Source of the DNA: a virus
Direction: 5' to 3' (one strand)
DNA length: 62,850 nucleotides
Virus record (IMG/VR): IMGVR_UViG_3300018080_000184
Coordinates: 1 to 62,850 of that record
Part shown: positions 49,728 through 57,638 of the stretch, in pieces
How positions within the stretch are numbered: the first letter of the stretch is position 1
How the letters are laid out: every line of letters starts with the position of its first letter
Notes under the pieces: generated by a model
The model's input: only the letters and a program-made list of their open reading frames with translations
The model's database searches: none
Told to the model about the DNA's origin: nothing
Program-made: the position numbers and the translations under genes

Positions 49728-51087
49728 CTTCCTCTCCTACGATTTTTAGCGGAATATTCCACGACTTGAGAATGCGCATGAGCTTACGCCCGGCTGCGGC
49801 CAGGGGTCCCACTTTGTGATGCCAAATGAAAATTACTTTCGGCATCTTTTTTCCTGGTAGACGGCGCTGGGTCCTGCCCATGCACTGTTGCAGTAGATTG
49901 TCACTCGAGAATTCTGTCAAGCTGATGAGCGCATCTAACGATTTTTTGCTTAGCGACTCGCGCAGCATTTGGGTTGTTCCGAAAACAAGTCGGTTATTCA
50001 GAAGAATTGATAGGCGCTCTTTTTGCGGTACGGTGCGATTGATGAATCCAGAGTTCGGATAAAGCTCGTGCATGACTCGCAATCTTTCTGTTGAAAGCGC
50101 GATCACCATCAGCGTACGATCTCTGGCTAAGCCTTCGTCAATAATCATTTTTGCGAGTCGAATTTCTTTTTCCCGTGTGCTGAGATAGGCACACGTTTTG
50201 GCGAAATGGAATTCACCGGTTACGTCACAACACCCTCGACGAGTTTCCCTGTCGCGCAAATCCAATTGTGTGGGTGATGCGACAAAAGTAACTGTGGGAA
50301 TCATGTCTTGTTCGAGGTTGCTGTGGAATACGGGACCAAGATGCCACAGATACAAAAGATGCCGCCCATCAGGTCGGTCAACGGTCGCCGTCAGACCGTA
50401 ACGCCGTCCCAAGAAGAGCGGGGCTGTGCGGGATAGAACTGCCCCGCCAAGATGATGAACCTCGTCGAAGACGACGACTCCTGGAAATGCGGCCATCTCT
50501 AGCGGAATGGAATTGGCGTGTCGAGCAAGAGAGTTGATGCTGGCGAGAGTGATTGGCGCACGCCAGGTCCATTTTTTGGGATTGCCCTGTACCCACCCGA
50601 GATCGCCATCGATTTCCAGGAACCGATTGATTTCCTGCTTCCATTGCTCGAGGTGCGTTGGGTATCCAATGATGAGGGCCGGTACCTTGAGGTGAGCGAT
50701 GAGGTGCAACGCAATGACTGTTTTGCCGAGCCCGCAGGCTAGATTCAAAATACCGCCGTTCGCACAACACATGTCGCGGAACGCATCAGATTGGTCGGAA
50801 CGCTCGGGGCGTTGTTTGTCGAGCACGATTCGGCTTTCGATGCGTGTTTGGGCGTAAGAGCGCGGGCGAAGGTCCACAACCTCGTATCCGAGCTTTTCTG
50901 GATCGATCTTCGCTCGAGGAATTCCAATATGCCGTGGCGCCTCACGGAAAGCTCGAATGGGCTCCTGCCCGTCGGCATCGAGTGTCAGGCTGGTCTTGAG
51001 GATGCTTGGATTGACTTTCGTCTTTGGTAGCCAAAGCCATCCATCGTAATATCCGTATTCAGAATCCCTGACCGGAACAGTGTACAT
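49720..51087 (-). CDS. SF2 DNA helicase (UvsW/XPB-like)
   Basis: 455 residues. Motif I ACGLGKT (117-123), motif II DEVH (208-211), motif III LTAT followed by VDRPDG, and motif VI QCMGRTQRR. The N-terminal ~95 residues are a separate domain. DEVH helicases of this type remodel branched DNA; in T4 UvsW resolves R-loops and forks. It would work with RecA, RusA and the nucleases of this operon. AT start 9 nt after the preceding zinc-finger gene. Confidence 0.85.
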   Translation of the reverse strand: MYTVPVRDSEYGYYDGWLWLPKTKVNPSILKTSLTLDADGQEPIRAFREAPRHIGIPRAKIDPEKLGYEVVDLRPRSYAQTRIESRIVLDKQRPERSDQSDAFRDMCCANGGILNLACGLGKTVIALHLIAHLKVPALIIGYPTHLEQWKQEINRFLEIDGDLGWVQGNPKKWTWRAPITLASINSLARHANSIPLEMAAFPGVVVFDEVHHLGGAVLSRTAPLFLGRRYGLTATVDRPDGRHLLYLWHLGPVFHSNLEQDMIPTVTFVASPTQLDLRDRETRRGCCDVTGEFHFAKTCAYLSTREKEIRLAKMIIDEGLARDRTLMVIALSTERLRVMHELYPNSGFINRTVPQKERLSILLNNRLVFGTTQMLRESLSKKSLDALISLTEFSSDNLLQQCMGRTQRRLPGKKMPKVIFIWHHKVGPLAAAGRKLMRILKSWNIPLKIVGEEDA

Positions 51088-51096
51088 GCGACTCCC

Positions 51097-51486
51097 TTAG
51101 AATTTATTCCAACGAAAGTATGCCGCCATTTCCTCACCGGCTGCAGAGAGACCGCCGGCGAGCATGTTTTTCATAAGTCGTTGAAAAAGTGTTTCACCCT
51201 CCTTTGGCAAGACTGCCACCCGCCGGAACTCTACGGGTGGCGCGACGGCGTAGCCAAGCTTCTCGTAGGCTCGCTGTTCTACTGATTGGTCGTGCTGGCG
51301 CTGACTGGGCATCGGCCGTGTCGTCGTAAATGGAGCGCGGCCAATGGTTGTTGCCGGTCGGTGTGGCGGGATCCCATGAATCTTCCGCGTCTGCAACCGA
51401 CACTGCACGCGTTCGTTGCAGACACTGCATTCGTAATCATCCTCGGAGTAATGCCCGAGGCACTCCTGTTCATCGAAAACGCCCAC
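51097..51486 (-). CDS. Zinc-finger protein, first gene of the replication operon
   Basis: 129 residues from a GTG start with AAAGGAGGG 3 nt upstream; the ATG two bases before it is in another frame that yields a shadow ORF. Cys/His set: C9, H12, C20, C23, C29 (YECSVCNERVQC), likely one zinc. The C-terminal part is helical. As the promoter-proximal gene it could be a regulator of the operon; function is unknown. Confidence 0.6.
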   Translation of the reverse strand: MGVFDEQECLGHYSEDDYECSVCNERVQCRLQTRKIHGIPPHRPATTIGRAPFTTTRPMPSQRQHDQSVEQRAYEKLGYAVAPPVEFRRVAVLPKEGETLFQRLMKNMLAGGLSAAGEEMAAYFRWNKF

Positions 51487-51527
51487 ATACCCTCCTTTGT
51501 CATGTAAACTGCCCGGTCAGGGAATCT

Positions 51528-51556
51528 CTTATACCGTAATTTTTCGTATCTTTGCT
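51528..51556 (-). promoter_or_regulatory. Phage-type promoter of the replication operon
   Basis: Minus strand: AGCAAA, 17 nt, TATAAG in the context ACGGTATAAGAG, identical over 12 bp with 35391-35402 read on the same strand. Predicted start ~51521, 35 nt before the GTG of the first gene. It would drive about 16 kb of genes down to the terminator at 35294. Confidence 0.65.
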
Positions 51557-51636
51557 CAAGGGTTCCGCGATGGTAGACTTGATTCCGAGAACAGAATAAC
51601 TGTAACATTTTGCGTTTTACGGAGCGGAGAGGCGCG

Positions 51637-52842
51637 ATGCAGATTCCGGCTGGTTCGGTAATCGATCCTTATGACGATGATTTCGAGTCGCTCAAAGCGA
51701 TGTTCGCAAATCAGAGCGCACCAGACTTCATCAAGACAGCGAGCATCATGGATGATGCCGTGCTGGCGGCCCTTCCGGACCACGCCTTTGCGGTCGTTCT
51801 GTTGGGGGACGGTGCACCGCTGCGGAAGTATGCGTGCGTGGACAAAGCGCACACAGCCGTAAATACGTTGTATTTTATCGAGAAGGGCGCTGCGCTGCTT
51901 CCGGAAGAGGCCAAGCACGTGGCTGCAGAAAACTTGCTCCGTGCTTGTGTGCATTTTCAAATCACACCGCCAGCCCCGCTCGCCAAAGAGGCAAAAGCAA
52001 AAAAGGTCCTTATCAAATCTGATGGGCCGATCCTGACGACACCAGCAAAAAAGAAAGAATCCGAGCTTGTTGGGACGTCAGTCATGCCGGTATCAGCGCC
52101 CGCACAGACGGGGAAGCTCGCGTCCGTTATGGGCGACCCTTACGTGACTTTCAAGTTGGCGGAAGAGGACTTCTTCACGAAATTGGCTTACGACCCGGGA
52201 GCGCATGTGCTGGACCCAGAGGCAAAGCTCAGCTCCTACGATCACGTGGCATCAGCTGCCCGGCATTTCACGGAGACAGGACGCGAATTGCATCCGCGCG
52301 CACGTCATGAAGCGTGCGTCAAGATCGCATCTCAGGCAGCCACGCTTGGGGTGACGGTCAGCGATACGATTCAGAAATACGGGTCGCGCACCTATGCCGA
52401 TGACGAGGAGCTGGCCACGTCGGTAGAAACTCGACGGCAAGTTTGGGCTGATCTGGAGAACGGAGAAGCTCCCGATATGCTGAAGCTGCTGATGGAAAAG
52501 AGAGCTTCAATGTCGCCCGACGTTTTCGCAGAAACATTGGCGGAGCTGGACATCGTTACGGGGATTGACCGGTATTGGGATAGTGGAATTCCCGATCCAT
52601 GGTTTACCACTTTCGGCAAAGTCGCGCAGGAAAGTTGGCGATGGGTGCAGGGAACGGAAGCGTTATCAGAGGGGGAGTTGCGAACCTTCGCGTCGGAAGG
52701 TCAGGATGTCCTCAAAGACAAGTTCGGCGAGGACCTTGCGAGGGCTTTGGCGCGGGACCCGATTCCAATATTCGAGTCCCTGCCGCTCAACTCGAAACGT
52801 GCCATCGCACGAATGGCTCAACAACACGCATCAGGTCTCTAG
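51637..52842 (+). CDS. Virion-region protein, probable head/core component
   Basis: 401 residues from MQIPAGSVIDPYDDDF with GGAGAGG upstream. N-terminal domain ~1-130, a Lys/Ala-rich linker (KEAKAKKVLIKSDGPILTTP), then a helical C-terminal domain (~180-400, SYDHVASAARHFTETGRELH; RRQVWADLENGEAPDMLKLL). Not recognised. Place at the head of the portal gene cluster suggests a head or internal virion protein. No major capsid or terminase was recognised in this window. Confidence 0.6.
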   Translation: MQIPAGSVIDPYDDDFESLKAMFANQSAPDFIKTASIMDDAVLAALPDHAFAVVLLGDGAPLRKYACVDKAHTAVNTLYFIEKGAALLPEEAKHVAAENLLRACVHFQITPPAPLAKEAKAKKVLIKSDGPILTTPAKKKESELVGTSVMPVSAPAQTGKLASVMGDPYVTFKLAEEDFFTKLAYDPGAHVLDPEAKLSSYDHVASAARHFTETGRELHPRARHEACVKIASQAATLGVTVSDTIQKYGSRTYADDEELATSVETRRQVWADLENGEAPDMLKLLMEKRASMSPDVFAETLAELDIVTGIDRYWDSGIPDPWFTTFGKVAQESWRWVQGTEALSEGELRTFASEGQDVLKDKFGEDLARALARDPIPIFESLPLNSKRAIARMAQQHASGL

Positions 52843-52851
52843 GAGGAGAAC

Positions 52852-53601
52852 ATGGTAAGCAAGGCTTTTGGCGGTGAGACTGCCCGCCGTCCGCACCTGG
52901 CACACGACGGGAAGGGCGGACTTCCTGGTGAGGTTGGTGACCTCCGTTCGGATGTGGAGGTGGCCTTCCGGAAGAACGAAGGGCGGACGGCAGCGGATGA
53001 GTATCCGGAGCTCGAGTGGGTTTCTGGCGGTGCACCGGCCGCGGCCGGTGGCGACGCGACGCTGCGTGGCCAGTACCTGCTGCAGGGGCAGGCGTTCGCC
53101 AGCCTCACGCTCGGCGCAAGCTTGGACATCATCGCCTGCGTGCCTGGCTTGGCGGGCAACGACTACAGTGTCGAGGTGGTGGACACCGGCGGTGGCGGTC
53201 TGACCATCGCGATGCCGGCCAGCAAGCTCACCATCGACCTGGGTGGGGCCACGCCCAATGAGGACACCATCGCCACGGCGCTGAACAACGCCGCTGCGGC
53301 CAACTACCAAACCTTGCGCGCCGACTCAGGTGGTGGCGCCGCCTTCGGAACGGTCACCGAAGCCAATCTGACCGGCGGCACCGGCGAGGGTTGGAGTTGT
53401 GTGGTCGCAGGCGTGGCTGCTCCTATCAAACACGACACGGGTGCCGCCACATCGAACGCCAATCTGTCCGAGACGTCTGCCATCGTCACCATTCCGAATT
53501 TGACCGCTGGCGGTGATCCACGAGCGGTCGGAGATCCCTCGGCCATCACCGTCGCGACCGACGGTGTCCGCACACAGACAGTCGCCGTCGTGCTCGCGTA
53601 G
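52852..53601 (+). CDS. Virion decoration-like protein with shared N-terminal tether
   Basis: 249 residues after a very strong ribosome-binding site (TAGGAGGAGAAC). Residues 1-45 (AFGGETARRPHLAHDGKGGL, then EVGDLRSDVEVAF) align with the start of the 28652 protein. The remaining beta-rich part (LTLGASLDIIACVPGLAGND; GGATPNEDTIATALNNAAAA) resembles tail/decoration modules. Probably an abundant outer virion protein; high-level expression is suggested by the ribosome-binding site. Confidence 0.65.
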   Translation: MVSKAFGGETARRPHLAHDGKGGLPGEVGDLRSDVEVAFRKNEGRTAADEYPELEWVSGGAPAAAGGDATLRGQYLLQGQAFASLTLGASLDIIACVPGLAGNDYSVEVVDTGGGGLTIAMPASKLTIDLGGATPNEDTIATALNNAAAANYQTLRADSGGGAAFGTVTEANLTGGTGEGWSCVVAGVAAPIKHDTGAATSNANLSETSAIVTIPNLTAGGDPRAVGDPSAITVATDGVRTQTVAVVLA

Positions 53602-53608
53602 GGGCCAA

Positions 53609-54487
53609 ATGCTCACCGCCCAGGAGGAGACGTTCTATCGGAACTTGAAGAGTGGTGCTCCTCCGGTGCCCGCGGAAGACGATGAAACCTCTCCCGTCGT
53701 CGAGGCGGAGCCTCCGGAGGAGCCCAGCCAATCTCAGGGCGCTCGGCCGGTGCCTTTCACTGCAAAGAACATCTTCGGCCATCCCGACACTCACCCGCTG
53801 CTTTTGGATATCGTTCTCCTTAACAAGTACGGAGCGGCATGGCTTGGGTGGGAGCCCGAGACTGTCTGGGCTGAGATCGAGGATGATTTCAAACAATCCA
53901 TCAGTGTACACGCGCGCAATAAAATCCAGGCGCTCCGCACCTGTCACGCCGTGACCACGCCGTGGGAAGCGTGGGGCGTATTCAATGTTGTCTGTCAGGC
54001 GTTCAACAACAATGTGCCGAATTTTCGCATTTTGCAAAAACCCTCAATCGCACAGCTTGTTGTGGCCGTCGACATCATGAAACGCATTCGCGATGCCGTC
54101 TTCAGCGACGAAGTCGAAATATTCATCGCCACCTGCTTTTTGGACGAGGGGGTCAGCTACTTGCCCCCGCCCGTCGATTTTGCGCAGGAACGGGCCGCCC
54201 GTCCCATGTATCGATGCACGGCATGTGGGAAAATCGACATTGATACGGAAAACGATATGTGTGATCTGTGTGGTGCCCCGGCCAGCAAGCTTGTGCGTTC
54301 GTACACTCATGATCCGGCGCCGATTGCCAAACGTTACGCGCAACGCTTAGCGAACTCGGATATTCTCCTGGAAGAAAATCCGGTGGATGTGCCAGTGGCG
54401 CGACTCATTTTGGCACACGAGTACCATTTGTATCGTCGACGTCAGCTCGAAGAGCAGCTGAAGGTTGTGAAGCATGCCCAACTATGA
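53609..54487 (+). CDS. Virion-region protein with zinc ribbon
   Basis: 292 residues. A Pro/Glu-rich N-terminus (~20-45) is followed by a helical domain (TWAEIEDDF-type, residues ~65-170) and a zinc ribbon at C203/C206 and C218/C221 (CTACG...CDLCG). The C-terminus is helical. It lies between decoration-like and portal genes, so a head-assembly or neck role is likely but unproven. Confidence 0.6.
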   Translation: MLTAQEETFYRNLKSGAPPVPAEDDETSPVVEAEPPEEPSQSQGARPVPFTAKNIFGHPDTHPLLLDIVLLNKYGAAWLGWEPETVWAEIEDDFKQSISVHARNKIQALRTCHAVTTPWEAWGVFNVVCQAFNNNVPNFRILQKPSIAQLVVAVDIMKRIRDAVFSDEVEIFIATCFLDEGVSYLPPPVDFAQERAARPMYRCTACGKIDIDTENDMCDLCGAPASKLVRSYTHDPAPIAKRYAQRLANSDILLEENPVDVPVARLILAHEYHLYRRRQLEEQLKVVKHAQL

Positions 54488-55391
54488 CTACACGCTCAAT
54501 CTTGCAAACGCCCAAGCCGACGAGTTTGAGAAGATCGCGGTCAGTCTAAGCTCGCCATGGGCCGGTCGTATCGCGGGCGCCCTGCTTGGTGGGGCCGGTG
54601 GGGGCGCGCTGGGAGCGGCGACCGCCCCTCCCGAGCAGAGGACCCTCGGTACCGTGCGCGGAGCTCTATTCGGAGCTGGCGCCGGATTGTTGGGTGGACA
54701 GTTCGCAACGCGTGCTGGTCGACAGCAGGCGCAGCGCTTTGGTCAGCGACAGCTGCACGGCGTGACCGGCTACCTTCCCGGCCGCGGTCTCGTTGGCCGA
54801 GGCACAGAGGGGACCAAATGGTGGCAGCTGGGCGCCCGGGCGCAGCAGCCTCTTACCAAAGCCGAACGGGTGGCCAAACTGAAGGCGATGAAGATGGATG
54901 TGCCCGAACGGCTGACGCAGCAAGAAGCGCGCAAGCGGGTTCGGGAGGGCACCGTCGGTCGTCTACTTGGGATTGGCGAGACGCAAACGGGCGCACGCGT
55001 ACAGGACTGGATGGCCAGACGGATGCTCGCGACGCGGGAAGCGCGGCGCCGTCTGGCTGAATCTGGCATGACCTCGCTTCCGGGTCTGGCGCGCGGCTAC
55101 GCGGGGCGGGCTGGGATGAGCCCACTCGAGGCGGCAAAGCTCAATATCACAGCGCCCGGAATGGCGATGGGGGCCGTGTTGCCGGCTGCCATGGCGGCAC
55201 AGTCTGGAGCCGAGCTCGCGCAGACGGGGGATGTTCGTCAGTTTGCGCAGGGTCTTGGTGAGACGGCCGGCTGGACGTTGGCGGGCGGTATGCCAATCGG
55301 TGCCTCCATGGCTCTTGGAACTCTGGCAGGTAAGGGTGGCGAGGCGCTTGGATACGGAGTCGAGCGCCTTCGGAACCGCCCACAGCGGTGA
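54474..55391 (+). CDS. Gly/Ala-rich virion-associated protein
   Basis: 305 residues starting inside the previous gene. Three Gly/Ala-rich amphipathic stretches (IAGALLGGAGGGALGAATA; GALFGAGAGLLGGQ; MAMGAVLPAAMAAQ) alternate with basic helices. Such glycine-zipper sequences can insert in membranes, as in ejected internal virion proteins of phages. It may help DNA delivery; inference only. Just upstream of the portal. Confidence 0.55.
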   Translation: MPNYDYTLNLANAQADEFEKIAVSLSSPWAGRIAGALLGGAGGGALGAATAPPEQRTLGTVRGALFGAGAGLLGGQFATRAGRQQAQRFGQRQLHGVTGYLPGRGLVGRGTEGTKWWQLGARAQQPLTKAERVAKLKAMKMDVPERLTQQEARKRVREGTVGRLLGIGETQTGARVQDWMARRMLATREARRRLAESGMTSLPGLARGYAGRAGMSPLEAAKLNITAPGMAMGAVLPAAMAAQSGAELAQTGDVRQFAQGLGETAGWTLAGGMPIGASMALGTLAGKGGEALGYGVERLRNRPQR

Positions 55392-55395
55392 AATA

Positions 55396-57246
55396 ATGCT
55401 CACTCAACCTGGACGTGGCTCAACTCCAGCGCTGACCCCTGGCCGAATTGGACAGACGGCGTCGCAGACGGTCAGCTATCCGTCGCCCTTTTTCGACATT
55501 GCTCAGACCTACCTGCCACCCACCGTCAAGAGTATGTTTCGTTGGGTCAGGTATTACTATCTGACCAGCCCTCTTCACTCCGCCATCATCAACAAGATGG
55601 CTCTCTATCCGCTGACGGACATGGTGTACGACACGGACAGCAAGGGACTGAAGGATCTGTGGCAAGCATGCCTTGAGGATGATCTGCAGATTCGTTCCAT
55701 TTTGACCGACATCGGCATTCATTATTTTTGCTACGGCAACGCGCCCATCTCTATGTACACGCCAACCGTGAAATGGTTGGGTTGTTCCGAGTGCCACCAT
55801 TGGGAACCGGCCAAGACGGCGAACTATCGATTTTACGATTACAGGTTTCGTCTGACATGTCGGAAGTGCGGCGCATTGAGCACGGCGGAGGTTCGGGAGC
55901 AGACACTGCGTACGACCAGCGGCATGAAGGTCATTCTGTGGAATCCAGAAGATCTTGATATTCACTACAATGCGCTCACGCACGTGTCGACACACTATTT
56001 CAACCTGCCGACGTCATCGAAAAACGAAATCACGTTGGGGCGGCGAGAAACAGTAGAGGATGCTCCGCAGATATTTCTGGATGCGGCCAAGCAGAACAAG
56101 TCCATCGTTATCAACAGGGAGAACATCTACCACCTCAAGCGCGCGGCCATCATGACAGGCCCCCGAGATCGTGGTTGGGGTATTCCGTTGGCGATGCCGG
56201 TATTGAAGGACACGTTCTACCTCCAGATCATGAAGAAGTCCCAAGAGTCTGTGCTTCTGGAGAGACTCCTTCCGCTCGTCACGATCTACCCGCAGCAGTC
56301 TTCCGAGGGAGCCAGCCCCTACAGTATGGTCAACTTGACTGACTGGCGGAAGGCGGTTCGGAACGAGCTGTTTCTTTGGAGACAAGACCGTCAATATATC
56401 CCAATTCTCCCACTGCCTATCGGTCACCAAGTGATTGGTGGAGACGGTAGAGCATTATTGCTGACACAAGAAATGCGCGCGCTGTCCGAGCAGATCATTT
56501 CGGGCATGGGCGTACCTCAGGAGTTTTTCTTCGGCGGCCTCAGCTATTCGGGATCGTCCGTCTCACTGCGCATGCTGGAAAATCAGTTTCTCCGTTATCT
56601 GAGTGGACTGCAGCAGCTTCTCAACACTTTCATCATTCGCCGCATTGCGGCCCACATGGACTGGCCAGCCGTGAAGGTGCGGTTCAAGCCGTTCAAGATG
56701 GCGGATGACTTGCAGCGTAAAGCGTACCTGTTTCAGCTCAACCAGGCGGGCAAGATCAGTGACACGACGTTGTTGCAAGACAGTGATCTCAGTCCCGAAG
56801 AGGAGGACGCGCTGCTCAAGAGTGAGACCAAGCGGCGCCTGGAGGCGGTCAAGCAACAGCAGCTGGCCGAGGCAGAGATTGCTGGCGAGGCGCAGGTGGT
56901 CAACGCGCGTTATCAAGCGAAGGCCCAAACGGTCATCGCTCAGGAGCAGCAGCAGGCCATGGCAGGTATGCACGGTGCCGCTCCTGGAGAGCCGGGCGAG
57001 GGGGTGGGTTCTCCGCCGGTCACGCCGCAGCAACCGGCCGAGGGGTTCGAGCAAGTTGTGCAGCGCATGCGTGCTCTGGATCCGCAAGCACAGCAGCGGA
57101 TTCTGCAGCGGATTGGTCAGAGCAATCCACAGCTCGCCGGCCAAATCGGAAAGGGATTGGGGCTCACCTTCAATAGCCCTGCAGCCGCTCGCGAGCTCCC
57201 CGTCCAACTTCCACCTAGACGTGGCGCCGCGAACGCACAGATCTAA
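55396..57246 (+). CDS. Portal protein with inserted zinc finger
   Basis: 616 residues. The layout fits large phage portals: N-terminal wing helices (LPPTVKSMFRWVRYYYLTSP; DIGIHYFCYGNAPISMYTPT), central core with WNPEDLDIHYN and LPIGHQVIGGDG, stem/clip region (ALSEQIISGMGVPQEFFFGG), and a Gln/Ala-rich C-terminal coiled coil. An inserted zinc ribbon is visible at C130/C133 and C155/C158. Portals form the dodecameric DNA channel. Start at the ATG after the upstream stop; the longer frame overlaps gene 54474. Confidence 0.75.
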   Translation: MLTQPGRGSTPALTPGRIGQTASQTVSYPSPFFDIAQTYLPPTVKSMFRWVRYYYLTSPLHSAIINKMALYPLTDMVYDTDSKGLKDLWQACLEDDLQIRSILTDIGIHYFCYGNAPISMYTPTVKWLGCSECHHWEPAKTANYRFYDYRFRLTCRKCGALSTAEVREQTLRTTSGMKVILWNPEDLDIHYNALTHVSTHYFNLPTSSKNEITLGRRETVEDAPQIFLDAAKQNKSIVINRENIYHLKRAAIMTGPRDRGWGIPLAMPVLKDTFYLQIMKKSQESVLLERLLPLVTIYPQQSSEGASPYSMVNLTDWRKAVRNELFLWRQDRQYIPILPLPIGHQVIGGDGRALLLTQEMRALSEQIISGMGVPQEFFFGGLSYSGSSVSLRMLENQFLRYLSGLQQLLNTFIIRRIAAHMDWPAVKVRFKPFKMADDLQRKAYLFQLNQAGKISDTTLLQDSDLSPEEEDALLKSETKRRLEAVKQQQLAEAEIAGEAQVVNARYQAKAQTVIAQEQQQAMAGMHGAAPGEPGEGVGSPPVTPQQPAEGFEQVVQRMRALDPQAQQRILQRIGQSNPQLAGQIGKGLGLTFNSPAAARELPVQLPPRRGAANAQI

Positions 57247-57263
57247 GAAAAGAGTTGGGGATA

Positions 57264-57288
57264 GGGCGCCCCCGAGTTGGGGGCGCCC
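57264..57288. terminator. Hairpin between portal and small convergent genes
   Basis: 10-bp stem GGGCGCCCCC (57264-57273) and GGGGGCGCCC (57279-57288), 5-nt loop. On the minus strand it is followed by CTCTTTTCTT. Probably terminates both the portal unit and the leftward micro-gene pair. Confidence 0.6.
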
Positions 57289-57304
57289 CTGGTTGGTGGA
57301 GAGG

Positions 57305-57370
57305 TTACCGCATCAATGAGGCTACCGTGATCGCCGCAGTTGCCGCTGCGACGAGGACGAACAGCCTCAC
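57305..57370 (-). CDS. 21-aa hydrophobic membrane peptide
   Basis: GTG start overlaps the stop of the acidic gene (GTGA), with GGGGAGG 7 nt upstream. The peptide MRLFVLVAAATAAITVASLM is a single membrane helix with an Arg at each end. Coupled translation and a good ribosome-binding site support it; the very short length is the main doubt. Tiny phage membrane peptides can affect lysis timing or host membrane proteins. Confidence 0.4.
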   Translation of the reverse strand: MRLFVLVAAATAAITVASLMR

Positions 57371-57519
57371 TCCTCGTCCTCCCCTTCCGTGTCCTCGCAG
57401 TCGTACTCGAGGTCCTCGAGGATCTCATCCTCGAGGTCCAACGAGTCAAAGGCGCCCGTGTCATCGGCACCTTTGCCCCTCAACTGCGAGGACCTTTCAA
57501 CTGCCTCCACACCAACCAT
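57367..57519 (-). CDS. 50-aa strongly acidic protein
   Basis: An excellent ribosome-binding site (GGAAAGGAG, 5 nt before ATG) starts MVGVEAVERSSQLRGKG; the last 25 residues are mostly Asp/Glu (LDLEDEILEDLEYDCEDTEG). Small acidic phage proteins often mimic DNA to block host nucleases or bind RNA polymerase; that is a possibility here. It is divergent from the RNA polymerase gene and probably transcribed from the phage-type element at 57567-57595. Confidence 0.6.
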   Translation of the reverse strand: MVGVEAVERSSQLRGKGADDTGAFDSLDLEDEILEDLEYDCEDTEGEDEE

Positions 57520-57566
57520 CCTCACTCCTTTCCAAAGGCGGGCTAACACGATACCGCCTCATCCTC

Positions 57567-57595
57567 CTTATAACCGCGTCCTTGCTGGGTTTTTT
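57567..57595 (-). promoter_or_regulatory. Phage-type promoter for the acidic-protein unit
   Basis: Minus strand: AAAAAA, 17 nt, TATAAG (context GCGGTTATAAGG). Same spacing as the other elements. It overlaps the plus-strand promoter of the RNA polymerase gene, so the two may interfere. Confidence 0.5.
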
Positions 57596-57610
57596 GCGCA
57601 CTGATAAAGT
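57582..57610 (+). promoter_or_regulatory. Host-like (sigma-70) promoter of the RNA polymerase gene
   Basis: TTGCTG (57582-57587), 17-nt spacer, TAAAGT (57605-57610), predicted start ~57617 and ATG at 57639 with GAGGA in the leader. The hexamers resemble bacterial sigma-70 boxes rather than the phage element, which fits early expression of the polymerase by the host. Confidence 0.45.
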
Positions 57611-57638
57611 CGAGCAAAAAGAAAGATGAGGACCTGTC

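Noticed and set aside
57255-57629. 124-codon plus-strand frame between portal and polymerase
   Set aside because: Runs through a terminator and opposite two well-initiated minus-strand genes; low-complexity Pro/Arg/Thr translation.
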